From Adiantum capillus-veneris (lineage: Eukaryota > Streptophyta > Polypodiopsida > Polypodiales > Pteridaceae): a stretch of 64,000 nucleotides of DNA. Location: contig CM043944.1 of the NCBI GenBank assembly GCA_014529385.2, forward strand, positions 173,540,740-173,604,739. Direction: 5' to 3'. This document shows, piece after piece, positions 55,677-64,000 of this stretch. The translations under genes were made by a program, and so were the position numbers. The first letter of the stretch is position 1, and every line of letters begins with the position of its first letter. The notes under the pieces are model-generated. The model was not told where the DNA came from. It saw only the letters and a list, made by a program, of their open reading frames with translations, and did not search any database.

Positions 55677-56696
55677 AGTTTCATTCCCGAAATCGTTTCC
55701 GCGCGCGCGCACTTTCAAGAGTGCAAACAGGATTTCGATTTCGCCATTGGCAAGTTCAGCTTCCTCAAAGCGTTTGCTAGGGTTTTACCCCCCTTTCGGA
55801 GCCATTCGAGCCATCAGAAACCCCATTCGATCAAGAGCTGAAATTTTCAGCCCTCTTGTGGTAATTTGTGTTGCAGTGCTTCCATAGCCAGTTACAGGTA
55901 CCTTTGTTGCAGTCTCTTCCATCTACGAGAGCCCACGGCTCATTCGGGAGTGTGTAGCCTCTTTCGGAGTGGCCTCATACACACACATAGAGTGGGAGCT
56001 TGACAGCATTGTCTTCTTCGACTACAGGTACAGGTACAGATACAGGCTATAGGTTTCAGTGCTTGCGATATTATGGTTCCAGTGGGAGCAGTTGTTTATG
56101 CGTACATGCATGTGTTGACACTTTTGACAATGTTTGAGCTCTTTTGAGAGCAAATTGACTTCCTGCACAGATGTTTAGTTACAGGCACATGCTTTTGATG
56201 CATGTTTGAGTGTCTTGACAGACTTGTACGTCTTTGTGGATACTGCCATTGTACGCTTTTGTGGAGCCATCTTTTGGCTAGTACAGCAGTCCCGACCATT
56301 TCTGAGACTTGGTTCGGAAGATAGCCATTACTAAGACTTGGCTATACATTTTTTGCTGCATAACCTACATTGTTGAGGGTCGATAGTGTGAGGTTTTCAT
56401 TGAGTTGGGGTATTCTCGAATGTGGAGATACCTTCGGTGATACAGGTAGCTGGAGCATCCCTTACGAGGCCTTGCCATAGGTGCTTTTGACTCCGAGTTG
56501 GCGGTCTATAATCAGTTTGACTGTTTATGCGTCTCAGTTGGTTTCTATACAGTGTGCTTTTGAGAGGCATTTCTCTCTTCTATGCTTTGTGAGTGACATA
56601 CTTGGTCATTTTGTCTCGTATTTTGATTGACATAGTCCCAAATACAAAGGAGACTCTACCGAAATTTTCCCAGAATCTTTTGGTAGTTTTGTCACC
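55677..56696 (+). other. Copia 5' leader, homologous to the G1 leader
   Basis: No credible gene. An ACAGGTACAGG stutter lies at 56022-56051. From about 56215 to 56481, and more weakly to about 56690, it aligns with 640-1035 of the gypsy element G1. Confidence 0.8.
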
Positions 56697-57653
56697 ATGT
56701 CTACTAGCAAAGACCGTGACATTTATGACATAAAAAAGTTTGATGGCACTAATTTTCAGCTTTGGAAGAATCAGATGCAAGATGTGCTTGTCCAAAAGAA
56801 ACAACCTATTATTTATGCGACACGGAGTGAAGAGATGAATTTGACTCAGTTTCAGTGGGAGGAGCTTGATGAGCTATGCAGATCTACTATTAGATTTCAC
56901 CTTGCTGAGTCAGTGTACTTTTCAGTGCTAGAATGTGAATCTGCCTATGCTTTATGGCAAAAGTTATGCAACACTTATGAAAAGGATACGGCAAGTAATA
57001 AGGTTTTCATGATGCGAAAACTGTTTAACCTTCGCATGAAGGAGTCAGCCAGTGTTGCCAGTCATATTAATGACTTTGATTCTCTATTTGCCCAGATTCG
57101 TGCACAACGGATCAATATTGATGACGAGATGAAAGCAATCTTCTTACTTTGTTCGTTGCCACCCTCATGGGATATTTTTTGCACAGCTGTCAGTAACTCT
57201 GCTCCTAATGGTACGCTAGTGTACATTGATGTCACTAGTTCTCTTTTGTCAGAGGAAATGCGCCGCAAGGCTATGGATAGCTTGCATCATGGCGAAGCTC
57301 ATTATGTGCAAAAGGATGGAAAACAACGTAAAGGTCGTTCTTGGAATCATGAATCCAAGAAAGAGGGCAATAGAGATGCTTCAAAGGGTAGATCAAAGTC
57401 TCATGGTCGTCGCAATGTTCAATGCCATTATTGTGATAAGTTTGGTCACATAAAGAAGGATTGTTATGCTTGGAAGCGTGACAAAGGTAAAGGCAAAGGC
57501 AAAGACAATGATGATAAAGAGGAGAAACCAAAGAGTTCGGTTAAGATTGAAGAACTGAACATAGTGCAAGATGATTGTCATGCACAAGACATCAATATGT
57601 TGACTGAAAATAATGATGTATTTTATGATGCACAAGAAACTCTATCTTTGTAG
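56697..57653 (+). CDS. gag: Copia Gag
   Basis: 318 codons. The N-terminal part has the copia capsid pattern (KFDGTNFQLWKNQMQDVLVQ; ALWQKLCNTYEKD; LFNLRMKESASVASHINDF). A CCHC knuckle (CHYCDKFGHIKKDC) lies near residues 242-256, followed by a Lys-rich stretch. ATG 56697 fits, as it directly precedes the capsid domain. The TAG at 57651 is in frame with protease; copia elements normally have one gag-pol frame, so the stop is likely a mutation. Confidence 0.88.
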   Translation: MSTSKDRDIYDIKKFDGTNFQLWKNQMQDVLVQKKQPIIYATRSEEMNLTQFQWEELDELCRSTIRFHLAESVYFSVLECESAYALWQKLCNTYEKDTASNKVFMMRKLFNLRMKESASVASHINDFDSLFAQIRAQRINIDDEMKAIFLLCSLPPSWDIFCTAVSNSAPNGTLVYIDVTSSLLSEEMRRKAMDSLHHGEAHYVQKDGKQRKGRSWNHESKKEGNRDASKGRSKSHGRRNVQCHYCDKFGHIKKDCYAWKRDKGKGKGKDNDDKEEKPKSSVKIEELNIVQDDCHAQDINMLTENNDVFYDAQETLSL

Positions 57654-58100
57654 AGTTCTATGCCAGCAGAGCTACTTGTTAGTGGTGAAGTGTCCCATAC
57701 ATGGATTCTTGATTCGGGTGCTTCGTTTCATGTCACACCTCATAGGAATTGGTTTACTACATATGAGGAAACCATTGGCACTGTTACGCTAGGTGACAAC
57801 TACTCTTGTGACATTGTGGGCATAGGTCATATTGCTATGGTTATGGAAAATGGGGTGAGGTTTACCATACATAATGTGCGTCATGTTCCAGCTTTGACAC
57901 GAAATTTGATTTCGGTTGGACATCTTGATGACTTGGGTTACAAAGTCACTTTTCATCAGCAGTCTTGGCGTATTGCGAAAGGTCATCTTATTTTAGCCCA
58001 TGGTTCTAAAGTTGGTACACTTTATCCTCTTTATGTATCTGACAAGAACAGTGTTCTTTCTGTAACCGAGCTGCCAACTGTTGCTTTGTGGCATAGCTGA
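57654..58100 (+). pseudogene. pol: Copia protease and start of integrase
   Basis: In the gag frame. The protease active site is WILDSGASFHVTP, followed by VRHVPALTRNLISVGHL. It ends in the integrase zinc-finger region at LWHS, where TGA (58098-58100) takes the place of the Arg expected in the conserved RLGH motif. TAA 58113-58115 and TGA 58122-58124 follow. Confidence 0.87.
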
Positions 58101-58124
58101 TTAGGTCATATGTAAAAGAAGTGA

Positions 58125-59693
58125 ATGGAAAATCTTTCTCGTTTGGGCTACTTACCGTTTTTATCATCTTTTGATTTTCCCTTTTGTGAACACTGTCAAT
58201 ATGGTAAGCAAACACGAGCACGTCGTACACAATCTTTTGACAAAGAAAGAAAGCCCTTAGAGCTTGTGCATAGTGATTTATGTGGGCCTATTCCTTCTAA
58301 ATCCCATGGTGGTGCGTCTTATTATGTTACATTCGTTGACGATGCAACACGACATGTTTGGGTTTATGCCATGAAGTCTAAAGATGAGACTTTTTCTTGT
58401 TTAAAAAAGTTCTTATCTAGTGTGGAAACTCAATCTGAACATAAGTTGAAAGCTTTACGCTCAGACAATGGTGGAGAATATGTCTCCAAAGAGTTTGCAG
58501 ACTTTTGTTCAAGTAGGGGAATTAAGTGCGAGTTTACAGCTTCTTATACCCCTGCACAAAATGGTGTTGCCGAACAAATGAATAGAACCATCCAAGAGAG
58601 GATTATGTCTATGCTATCACAGGCTAATTTACCGCAAGCGTTTTGGGCTGAAGCATTATACATTGCTGTGTATTTGATCAATAGATCACCACATGCTTCA
58701 TTACAATTTCGTGTACCTTTGGAGTTATGGTCAGGACATAAGTTGTCTTATGAAAAACTCCGTACATTTGGCTGGGAAGCTTATGCACATGTACCCAAGG
58801 AGTTGAGTGCTAAGCTTGACCCTAAGTCCAGGAAATGCATCTTTATTGGCTATGGTATAGATGGTCAATTTGGCTATCGTTTATGGGATCCGAAAAGTCG
58901 ATCAATAATCCGTAGCAGTGACGTTGTCTTCAATGAGACCAAGATGCATAGGCAGCCAACGAAAGAGTTTGAATTTCGGAAAGTGACATTTTCCGATGTA
59001 TCACCTCTTGCACAGATAGCTCCAAAGCCAATTACTACACAGGCTAGTACAAGCTCTGATCAGTCGAGGAGATCTCAAAGAGTCTCACATCCGCCAGAAC
59101 GGTTTGTTCCAGGCATGGACTTTGTGTTGCTGACAGATAGTGGTGAGCCTTCTTGTTACAAAGAGGCTATACTAGCCAATGATAAGGTTCAATGGGAACA
59201 TGCTATGAAGAGGGAGCTATCCAGTATTGCAAAGAACAAAACATGGGAACTTGTTCCATTGCCAAAAGGTAGGAAAGCTTTGCCTTGTAAATGGGTTTAC
59301 AAGAAGAATATTGCATCCAATGTTGAGAATTACAAAGCTCGTTTAGTGGCCAAAGGTTTCAAGCAAGAATATGGTGTAGATTTCCAGGAAATCTTTTCTC
59401 CAGTGGTCAAAATGATGACACTAAGAATGTTGCTTGCTTTGGTTGCCACTGAAGATATGGAGCTTGATCAAATGGATGTCATTACAACTTTCTTACATGG
59501 TGATCTTGAGGAAGAGATTTATATGCAGCAACCTGAAGGGTTTGTGCTCAAGGGCAAGGAACATTTGGTCTGTAAGCTTTTAAAAAGTCTCTATGGCTTG
59601 AAGCAATCGTCCAGACAATGGTATCAAAAGTTTGATGCATTCATGCGTTCCCTAGGCTATAACGCAGTAATGAGGATCCATGTCTTTACATAA
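58125..59693 (+). pseudogene. pol: Copia integrase and N-terminal RT
   Basis: 522 codons. Integrase: CEHCQYGK zinc-finger end, then core VHSDLCGP, RSDNGGEY and EQMNRT (D, D, E), then the GYR-type C-terminal region (KCIFIGYGIDGQFGYRLWDP). RT begins with the EAILANDKVQWEHAM region and continues through ALPCKWVYKKN, RLVAKGFKQEYGVDFQEIFSPVV and GLKQSSRQWYQKF. The frame derails near 59670, where a small indel moves the RT into another frame. Confidence 0.9.
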
Positions 59694-60691
59694 AAAGACG
59701 ACCAAATGGACAGCTTATTATGCTTATCCTTTATGTAGATGACATGCTTATTGCTGGTCATTCTAAGAAGGACATTGCTGACTTGAAAACCAAGCTGAAA
59801 AGTCAATTCGGCATGAAAGATTTGGGTGAATCCAATCACATTTTGGGTATGCCCATTACTCGTGATCGTAAGAAGAGGTTGTTGTACCTTTCTCAAAAAG
59901 AGTATGTGCACAAGGTTCTTGATCGTTTCAACATGTAGAAGGGGAAGGCCTTGAGTACTCCATTGCCTTCATATTTGAAACTTAGCAAGAACGATTGTCC
60001 CAAATCTGCTAAGGAAAAAGCTGCGATGGCTAAAATTCCTTATGCTTCAGCTTGTGTTAGTCTCATGTATGCCATGGTGGCTACAAGACCTGACATTGCA
60101 CATGCAGTGGAAGTTGTCAGCAGATTTATGTCAAACTCGTGTAAAAAGCATTGGGATGCTGTCAAGGTGATTCTCAGATACTTGAGTGGCACTGCAGATA
60201 GACATTTATGCTATGGTCGTGGAGAGTCATCCATTTAAGGATTTGTAGACAGTGACTATGCAGGCTGTGTTGACAGTCGTAAATCAACAACAGGTTGGAT
60301 TTACACATTTGCTGGTTCTGCTATTTCTTGGAGATCTGTTCTTCAAGATTGTACATCCATTTCTACCACAGAGGCAGAGTATGTTGCATTGACTGAAGCA
60401 TGCAAAGAAGCTATTTGTCTTGCTCGCATAGTGAAAGATCTTGGATTGGAGTAGTGTACACCAGTTCTTCATTGTGATAGTCAAAGTGCTATTGCCTTGG
60501 CTAACAATCCAGTATTTCATTCCAGAACAAAACACATTGATGTGCGCTATCACTTCAGTCATGAATGCCTGGCAAACAAGAGCCTTGATTTAGTGAAGAT
60601 TCCTACATCAATGAACACAGCGGATGCACTCACTAAGAGTCTCTTCAGCCATCAGTTTCAACACTGTCATAAGTTGATGGGCATTGGGTGA
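59670..60691 (+). pseudogene. pol: Copia RT C-terminal part and RNase H
   Basis: After the frameshift: LYVDDMLIAG (catalytic YVDD), FGMKDLGESNHILGM, then RNase H with DSDYAGCVDSRKSTTG, STTEAEYVAL and HCDSQSAIALANNPVFHSRTKHIDVRYHF. It ends at TGA 60689-60691. Stops at 59936 (TAG), 60236 (TAA) and 60452 (TAG) interrupt it. At all three, C-to-T change of a Gln codon would explain the stop. Confidence 0.9.
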
Positions 60692-60735
60692 AGAGTGGTG
60701 CTCTTCCATTTTTATAGTCTCCCACATTGGCCATC

Positions 60736-60746
60736 AAGTGGGAGAA
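60736..60746 (+). other. Copia polypurine tract
   Basis: AAGTGGGAGAA immediately before the 3' LTR. Confidence 0.85.
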
Positions 60747-61005
60747 TGTTAGGTTTAATGGCCATGTGGCCGATCGCCTATCACTAACTGCCGCTAACCC
60801 TAAGTGTACATCTATACACTTGTGTGAGCCACTAACACCAAGTACAATGTGTATTGTGCCTTAGTGCATAAGATAAGAGAAGAAAGAAAGGGGGCATACA
60901 GTATGTTGGATCTCCCCCTTCAACCTGTGTGTGTCTATGGTGGTGCGTGTGTGAGTGTGTGCATGCGTATTCTTCTTTCGTTGTGCTCCCAGCTCCTCCC
61001 CATCA
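60747..61005 (+). repeat. Copia 3' LTR, 259 bp
   Basis: Pairs with 55404-55662. It is followed by the CCGC target duplication. Confidence 0.93.
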
Positions 61006-61390
61006 CCGCTTGCCTTAGTCGTGCTTCCCATACATCTGGGGAATTATGGGAAAGGCCAGCACACTTTAAAACAATGCTTGCGCAAAGGGTTAATGGGGGC
61101 ATGCCCCGCTACTATGCACTATAGGAAAGCAATGCTGCCAGAGAAGCATTCTTGACTGCGAGATTGATGGAGTTTGCAAAGATTTTTTCAATCAAGGATA
61201 GTCTGTAAGGTGCAATGGAAGTGAATGTTGAACTTTGCTCAAGATGAGTGCTCCAAACTATGCTCAAGGGTTCCTTTTACTTACGAAAGGGAGAGCCTTC
61301 CGTTCCTTTAGAGAGAGAGCATAAATGATCACAAACAAAGTGGTAAACACTATGAATGAAGGTGCTGAGACTCAGAGATAGAGAGAGAAG
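61006..61390. other. Unassigned, flank of the copia insertion
   Basis: Continues the pre-insertion sequence interrupted at 55403. On the minus strand it may be the leader of an element whose LTR ends at 61406. No gene is seen. Confidence 0.35.
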
Positions 61391-61403
61391 AATACGACAC
61401 CAA
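61391..61403 (-). other. Candidate primer-binding site next to the G5 LTR
   Basis: The minus strand reads TGGTGTCGTATTC, 2 bases after an LTR-type end GACAACA. The tRNA is not identified. Confidence 0.4.
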
Positions 61404-61405
61404 AA

Positions 61406-62419
61406 TGTTGTCAAACCCTCCTCCAAGGGTCCCACTCTCTATGGCCAGAGCGATCTGCTATTGATTGCACAAATCTTTACAATGGTCTGAATGCAATGGA
61501 CTTGCCAACGATGTCGATGACGATGATGACAACGACGAGACGGGCTGAAAACTGAAAACGCTAGGAGTTAAAATTTGCAAATCTTGTATCTGCTGAATTC
61601 TGACTCTATGTCAGTGACGATGACGATGACGACGATGCGACGATGACGCGCTGAAAACACAGATGCTAAAATCTGCGAATAGCGGGCTGAATCTACAAAC
61701 ACGGGCTGACTTGACCTTGCGACGAGGATCTGCTATGGGAGGGTGAGATCTGCGAGGTTTGGGGGCTGTGGTATGGAGTCTGACTGCTGAAAATGCAAAA
61801 CGATAATGCTAATGGGGTACTTGTCGGCGAGAATCTGCAAACGTTGATGGTAGTCTGCCAATGCAAAAACGCTAGGCCGATATGTTGTCTGTTACAAAAA
61901 CGCTAGGGGATATGTTGTGAATTTGCTAACGCCGGGCTGATCTGCAACTGCAAAATGTTGGGGCTGATCTGCAATGGCTGAAAAACGCTGGCCTTTCTTG
62001 ATGGCTGAAAACGCTAAGTTGTTCCTCCGGGGGTCTTGCTGAGAAGGTGCACTGCCAGACAACTGGGTCTCTTCTGCCTCTTCTTCTCGAAAGTGCTAGC
62101 ACTAGCTTTTCTTATATACTGACTTGCCAAAGTTGCCTTACCTAGTTTCCCAACAAAGTCACTTAATAATAATAAGTGAAAAATGGATAAAATAGGAAAA
62201 ATGGGTTCTATGCACTGTAAAATGCTCCTGATGTGTACTGACTGTAATCTGATGATCATGCTGTGTGCAACCAGAGGAAATGCAACTACTCTAAGTGCCT
62301 CGACATGCACGGACCGCGAATAGACTCATAAAGGTTTCAGAAAACTTCCTAAGCTGAACTGAACCCTAGTTCTGAAGTAGCTTGTCCACATGCACATAGG
62401 GCTAGATGTGCACGTGACA
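61406..62419 (-). repeat. G5 LTR, about 1014 bp
   Basis: On the minus strand it starts TGTCACGTG directly after the polypurine tract aaaaaaggagggga and plausibly ends GACAACA. It contains many degenerate repeats of CTGAAAACGCTAGG and GATCTGCAA words and a GATGACGATGACGA stretch (61498-61650). No gene. Only one copy is in view. Confidence 0.5.
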
Positions 62420-62433
62420 TCCCCTCCTTTTTT
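62420..62433 (-). other. G5 polypurine tract
   Basis: The minus strand reads AAAAAAGGAGGGGA, immediately before the TGTCAC LTR start. Confidence 0.75.
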
Positions 62434-63211
62434 AAGTGAGGCACTGGTACCAAAATGTATGGTGTCGAGGGAGATCGCCAACAATGTCAGGAATCTTGGG
62501 AAGGACTCTTTCCCGGCCCACTCTGATGCGTGGATCATGCAATACTTGAACTTCATAAAGATCTGCAACTCTTGCTTCTTTGGGCCGCACCGAAAGCGAT
62601 ACAGTCATCTGTGGCTGTGACAAAGCTCCAACTTCGGCTATAGTTGTGGATCTACCTTCTTCAAGAATCTCCAAGGAGGAAAATTCTTGAAACCACTTCC
62701 AACACAAAAAGATGAACATACCCATTCCATGTAAAGTGAGTGGAAAAAATCTAGTCTTCTTTAAAGACTGTGCATGCAATGTAGATGAACAAAGAGACAG
62801 AGTGCCAAACCGTTCATCAAACACACACAAAAATTGTAATCAAAACTTGTCTTTCTAATCTAAATCAATCAATCGTGGCAAATCACAATAGAAATGCCGA
62901 TGCTTGATGCTCAATCCTTCTTGTGCTCTTTCGGATATCGTGTCATGCCAAGGAAGAGACATGGAATGTGAATTCCTTGAATGCAAACATTTCATATTTT
63001 CATGAGTAATCCGCATACATCCATGCTCACTCATGAGTGAATCGTGTTCATCGTACAATATAGCATGCATATGAAAAGGGATCACATAAAGACGGTGACT
63101 AAAATATCGGAAACCATCACGAATGAAACACTCGAACAATGCGTACTGACTAATCATGCACATACATAATACTTCCTGTGGGGGTTCCAGAGATCTTGAC
63201 TCGATAGCCAA
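62432..63211 (-). pseudogene. pol: G5 integrase-region remnant and 3' coding tail
   Basis: 63211-62855 encodes LYVIPFHMHAILYDEHDSLMSEHG, which resembles the HHCC zinc-finger start of gypsy integrases (spaced His residues), but the expected Cys pair is not found. 62830-62432 encodes a basic tail ending RHHTFWYQCLT, just before the polypurine tract. No catalytic core is present. Confidence 0.4.
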
Positions 63212-63349
63212 TATCGATTATTCGTGATTGACTGAATCTGCAATGAGGTTAGCTTCACTAGAAAAAGCATCAACTAAACCATCATCCTTGTGAACAATCA
63301 TATCTGTATCCTGCAAATCATCATCATTGTAAATAATCACATCTTTTTA

Positions 63350-63780
63350 TCATGCAAAAACATATGTGTCGTGCTTTGGAGAAGACAAGACTGAGAGAGT
63401 CTCCTTCTCCTGATTCTTTCCAAGCTTCGCTTGCACATTAGAAATGAGAGATGAAGAATGAACAACTTCCTCCCCACGAATGACAATGGGAGAGTCACTT
63501 TTGGCATTGAAAGTGAAAGTATTGGCTGCCCAATCAATGAGAGGGTTATGCTCACGAAACCATCGAATGCCTAAAAGCATATCACATCCCGAAAGAGGAG
63601 ATACTACAAATTTTCTGCGGAAGGATGCTTGTTGAACAGTGAAGAACACATCAAGGCACTCTTGCGTGATGAGAGCCCGACACCTCGAAAGGAGATGTCT
63701 TGTTAACCTCCAAGCGGGCTCTTTCGACAAGAGAGTCACTTATCACATCATGCATAGTGTTTGGATCAAACAATATGACA
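63350..63780 (-). pseudogene. G5 protease
   Basis: The frame 63350-63739 carries the gypsy protease end motif CDMLLGIRWFREHNPLIDW. Just upstream, in another frame, the active-site region reads ILFDPNTMHDVISDSLVE; the usual D-S/T-G is D-P-N, so the enzyme would be inactive even if read in frame. Confidence 0.7.
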
Positions 63781-63934
63781 AACACTGAATCTTCACATGA
63801 CCATAACACTTAATGAGACACTCATCAGTGGGAGGATCATGAGAAACTTGGGTCACACTAGTGTTCTCATTTATGGCATTAACAGAGGATGTGGTTTCTG
63901 TGGGTTCTTTAGATTCTTTAGATTCAATCTTAGG

Positions 63935-64000
63935 ACATGTTCTTTTTATATGACCCTTGACGTGACAATGATAACATCGACCTTTCTTAGAATAGATGCT
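63935..64000 (-). pseudogene. gag: G5 Gag C-terminal zinc knuckle, cut by the window end
   Basis: The minus strand encodes CYHCHVKGHIKRTC, a CCHC nucleocapsid knuckle, followed by a Lys/Glu/Ser-rich tail. The rest of Gag lies outside the window. Confidence 0.75.

Larger units (their letters stand above)
55404..61005 (+). mobile_element. Ty1/copia LTR retrotransposon, full length but decayed
   Basis: Two 259-base LTRs (about 12 differences) start TGTTAGG and end CCCCATCA, with an initiator-Met PBS after the first and a polypurine tract before the second. The order gag, protease, integrase, RT, RNase H is the Ty1/copia order. CCGC flanks both ends (55400-55403 and 61006-61009). At least seven stops and one frameshift lie in the coding frame. 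The protein motifs resemble the Tork-like copia group, but I cannot fix the lineage. Confidence 0.93.
62420..64000 (-). mobile_element. G5: Ty3/gypsy element, deletion derivative, runs off the window
   Basis: Minus-strand order: Gag zinc knuckle (about 63935-64000), protease (63350-63760), then a direct jump to an integrase-like N-terminal region (62855-63211) and a 3' coding tail, polypurine tract and LTR. RT and RNase H are absent, so about 1.5 kb or more of pol has been deleted. It cannot move on its own. Confidence 0.7.

Overview
The window is land-plant nuclear DNA. I see no bacterial-style genes, no rRNA, no functional tRNA and no intact host gene. Almost all of it is nested, broken LTR retrotransposons set among long microsatellites and foldback DNA. 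Ty3/gypsy and Ty1/copia families, telo-box motifs (AAACCCTAA), a PIF/Harbinger fragment, a Mutator-type MITE and long (CT)n and (GT)n tracts together suggest a large plant genome. A fern or other non-model lineage is plausible, but the sequence alone does not settle it.

Layout. 1-7973: Ty3/gypsy element G1 (5' LTR cut by the window edge), with dual RNase H domains typical of the Tat group. Its gag-pol is a single frame broken by four stops. 7974-8581: probably the 3' end of an older element that G1 entered. 8582-11342: microsatellite-rich intergenic DNA. 11343-33686: a mosaic of at least five partial copies (a-e) of one gypsy family, G2, in both orientations; G2 carries an extra ORF (ORF3) after integrase. 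Copy a is split by a 1.9-kb insertion (12990-14913). 33896-40037: G3, a chromovirus-like gypsy element on the minus strand with one 5' LTR and no 3' end. 40038-45430: DNA-transposon debris, namely a Harbinger transposase fragment, three foldback hairpins, inverted repeat modules and a 498-bp Mutator-like MITE containing a tRNA-like segment. 45431-52450: G4, a structurally complete non-autonomous LTR element (LARD-like) with 2.2-kb LTRs, PBS, PPT and target duplication, but with unrecognised acidic ORFs in place of gag-pol. 52455-55403: unassigned, with degraded coding-like pieces. 55404-61005: a full-length but decayed Ty1/copia element. 61006-64000: 3' part of a further minus-strand gypsy element (G5) lacking RT and RNase H.

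The most unusual observations are: (1) the 5' leader of gypsy element G1 is homologous to the leader of the copia element 55 kb away; (2) G4 carries cargo ORFs of unknown function between perfect LTR-element signals; (3) the G2 array reads like repeated backward jumps along one template, with microhomology at two junctions and shared inactivating mutations; (4) the 42.2-43.7 kb region alternates inverted modules with near-perfect hairpins. Nothing here looks like an active metabolic or defence system. The elements encode or once encoded capsid, protease, reverse transcriptase, RNase H and integrase, and nearly all show stops, frameshifts or deletions.
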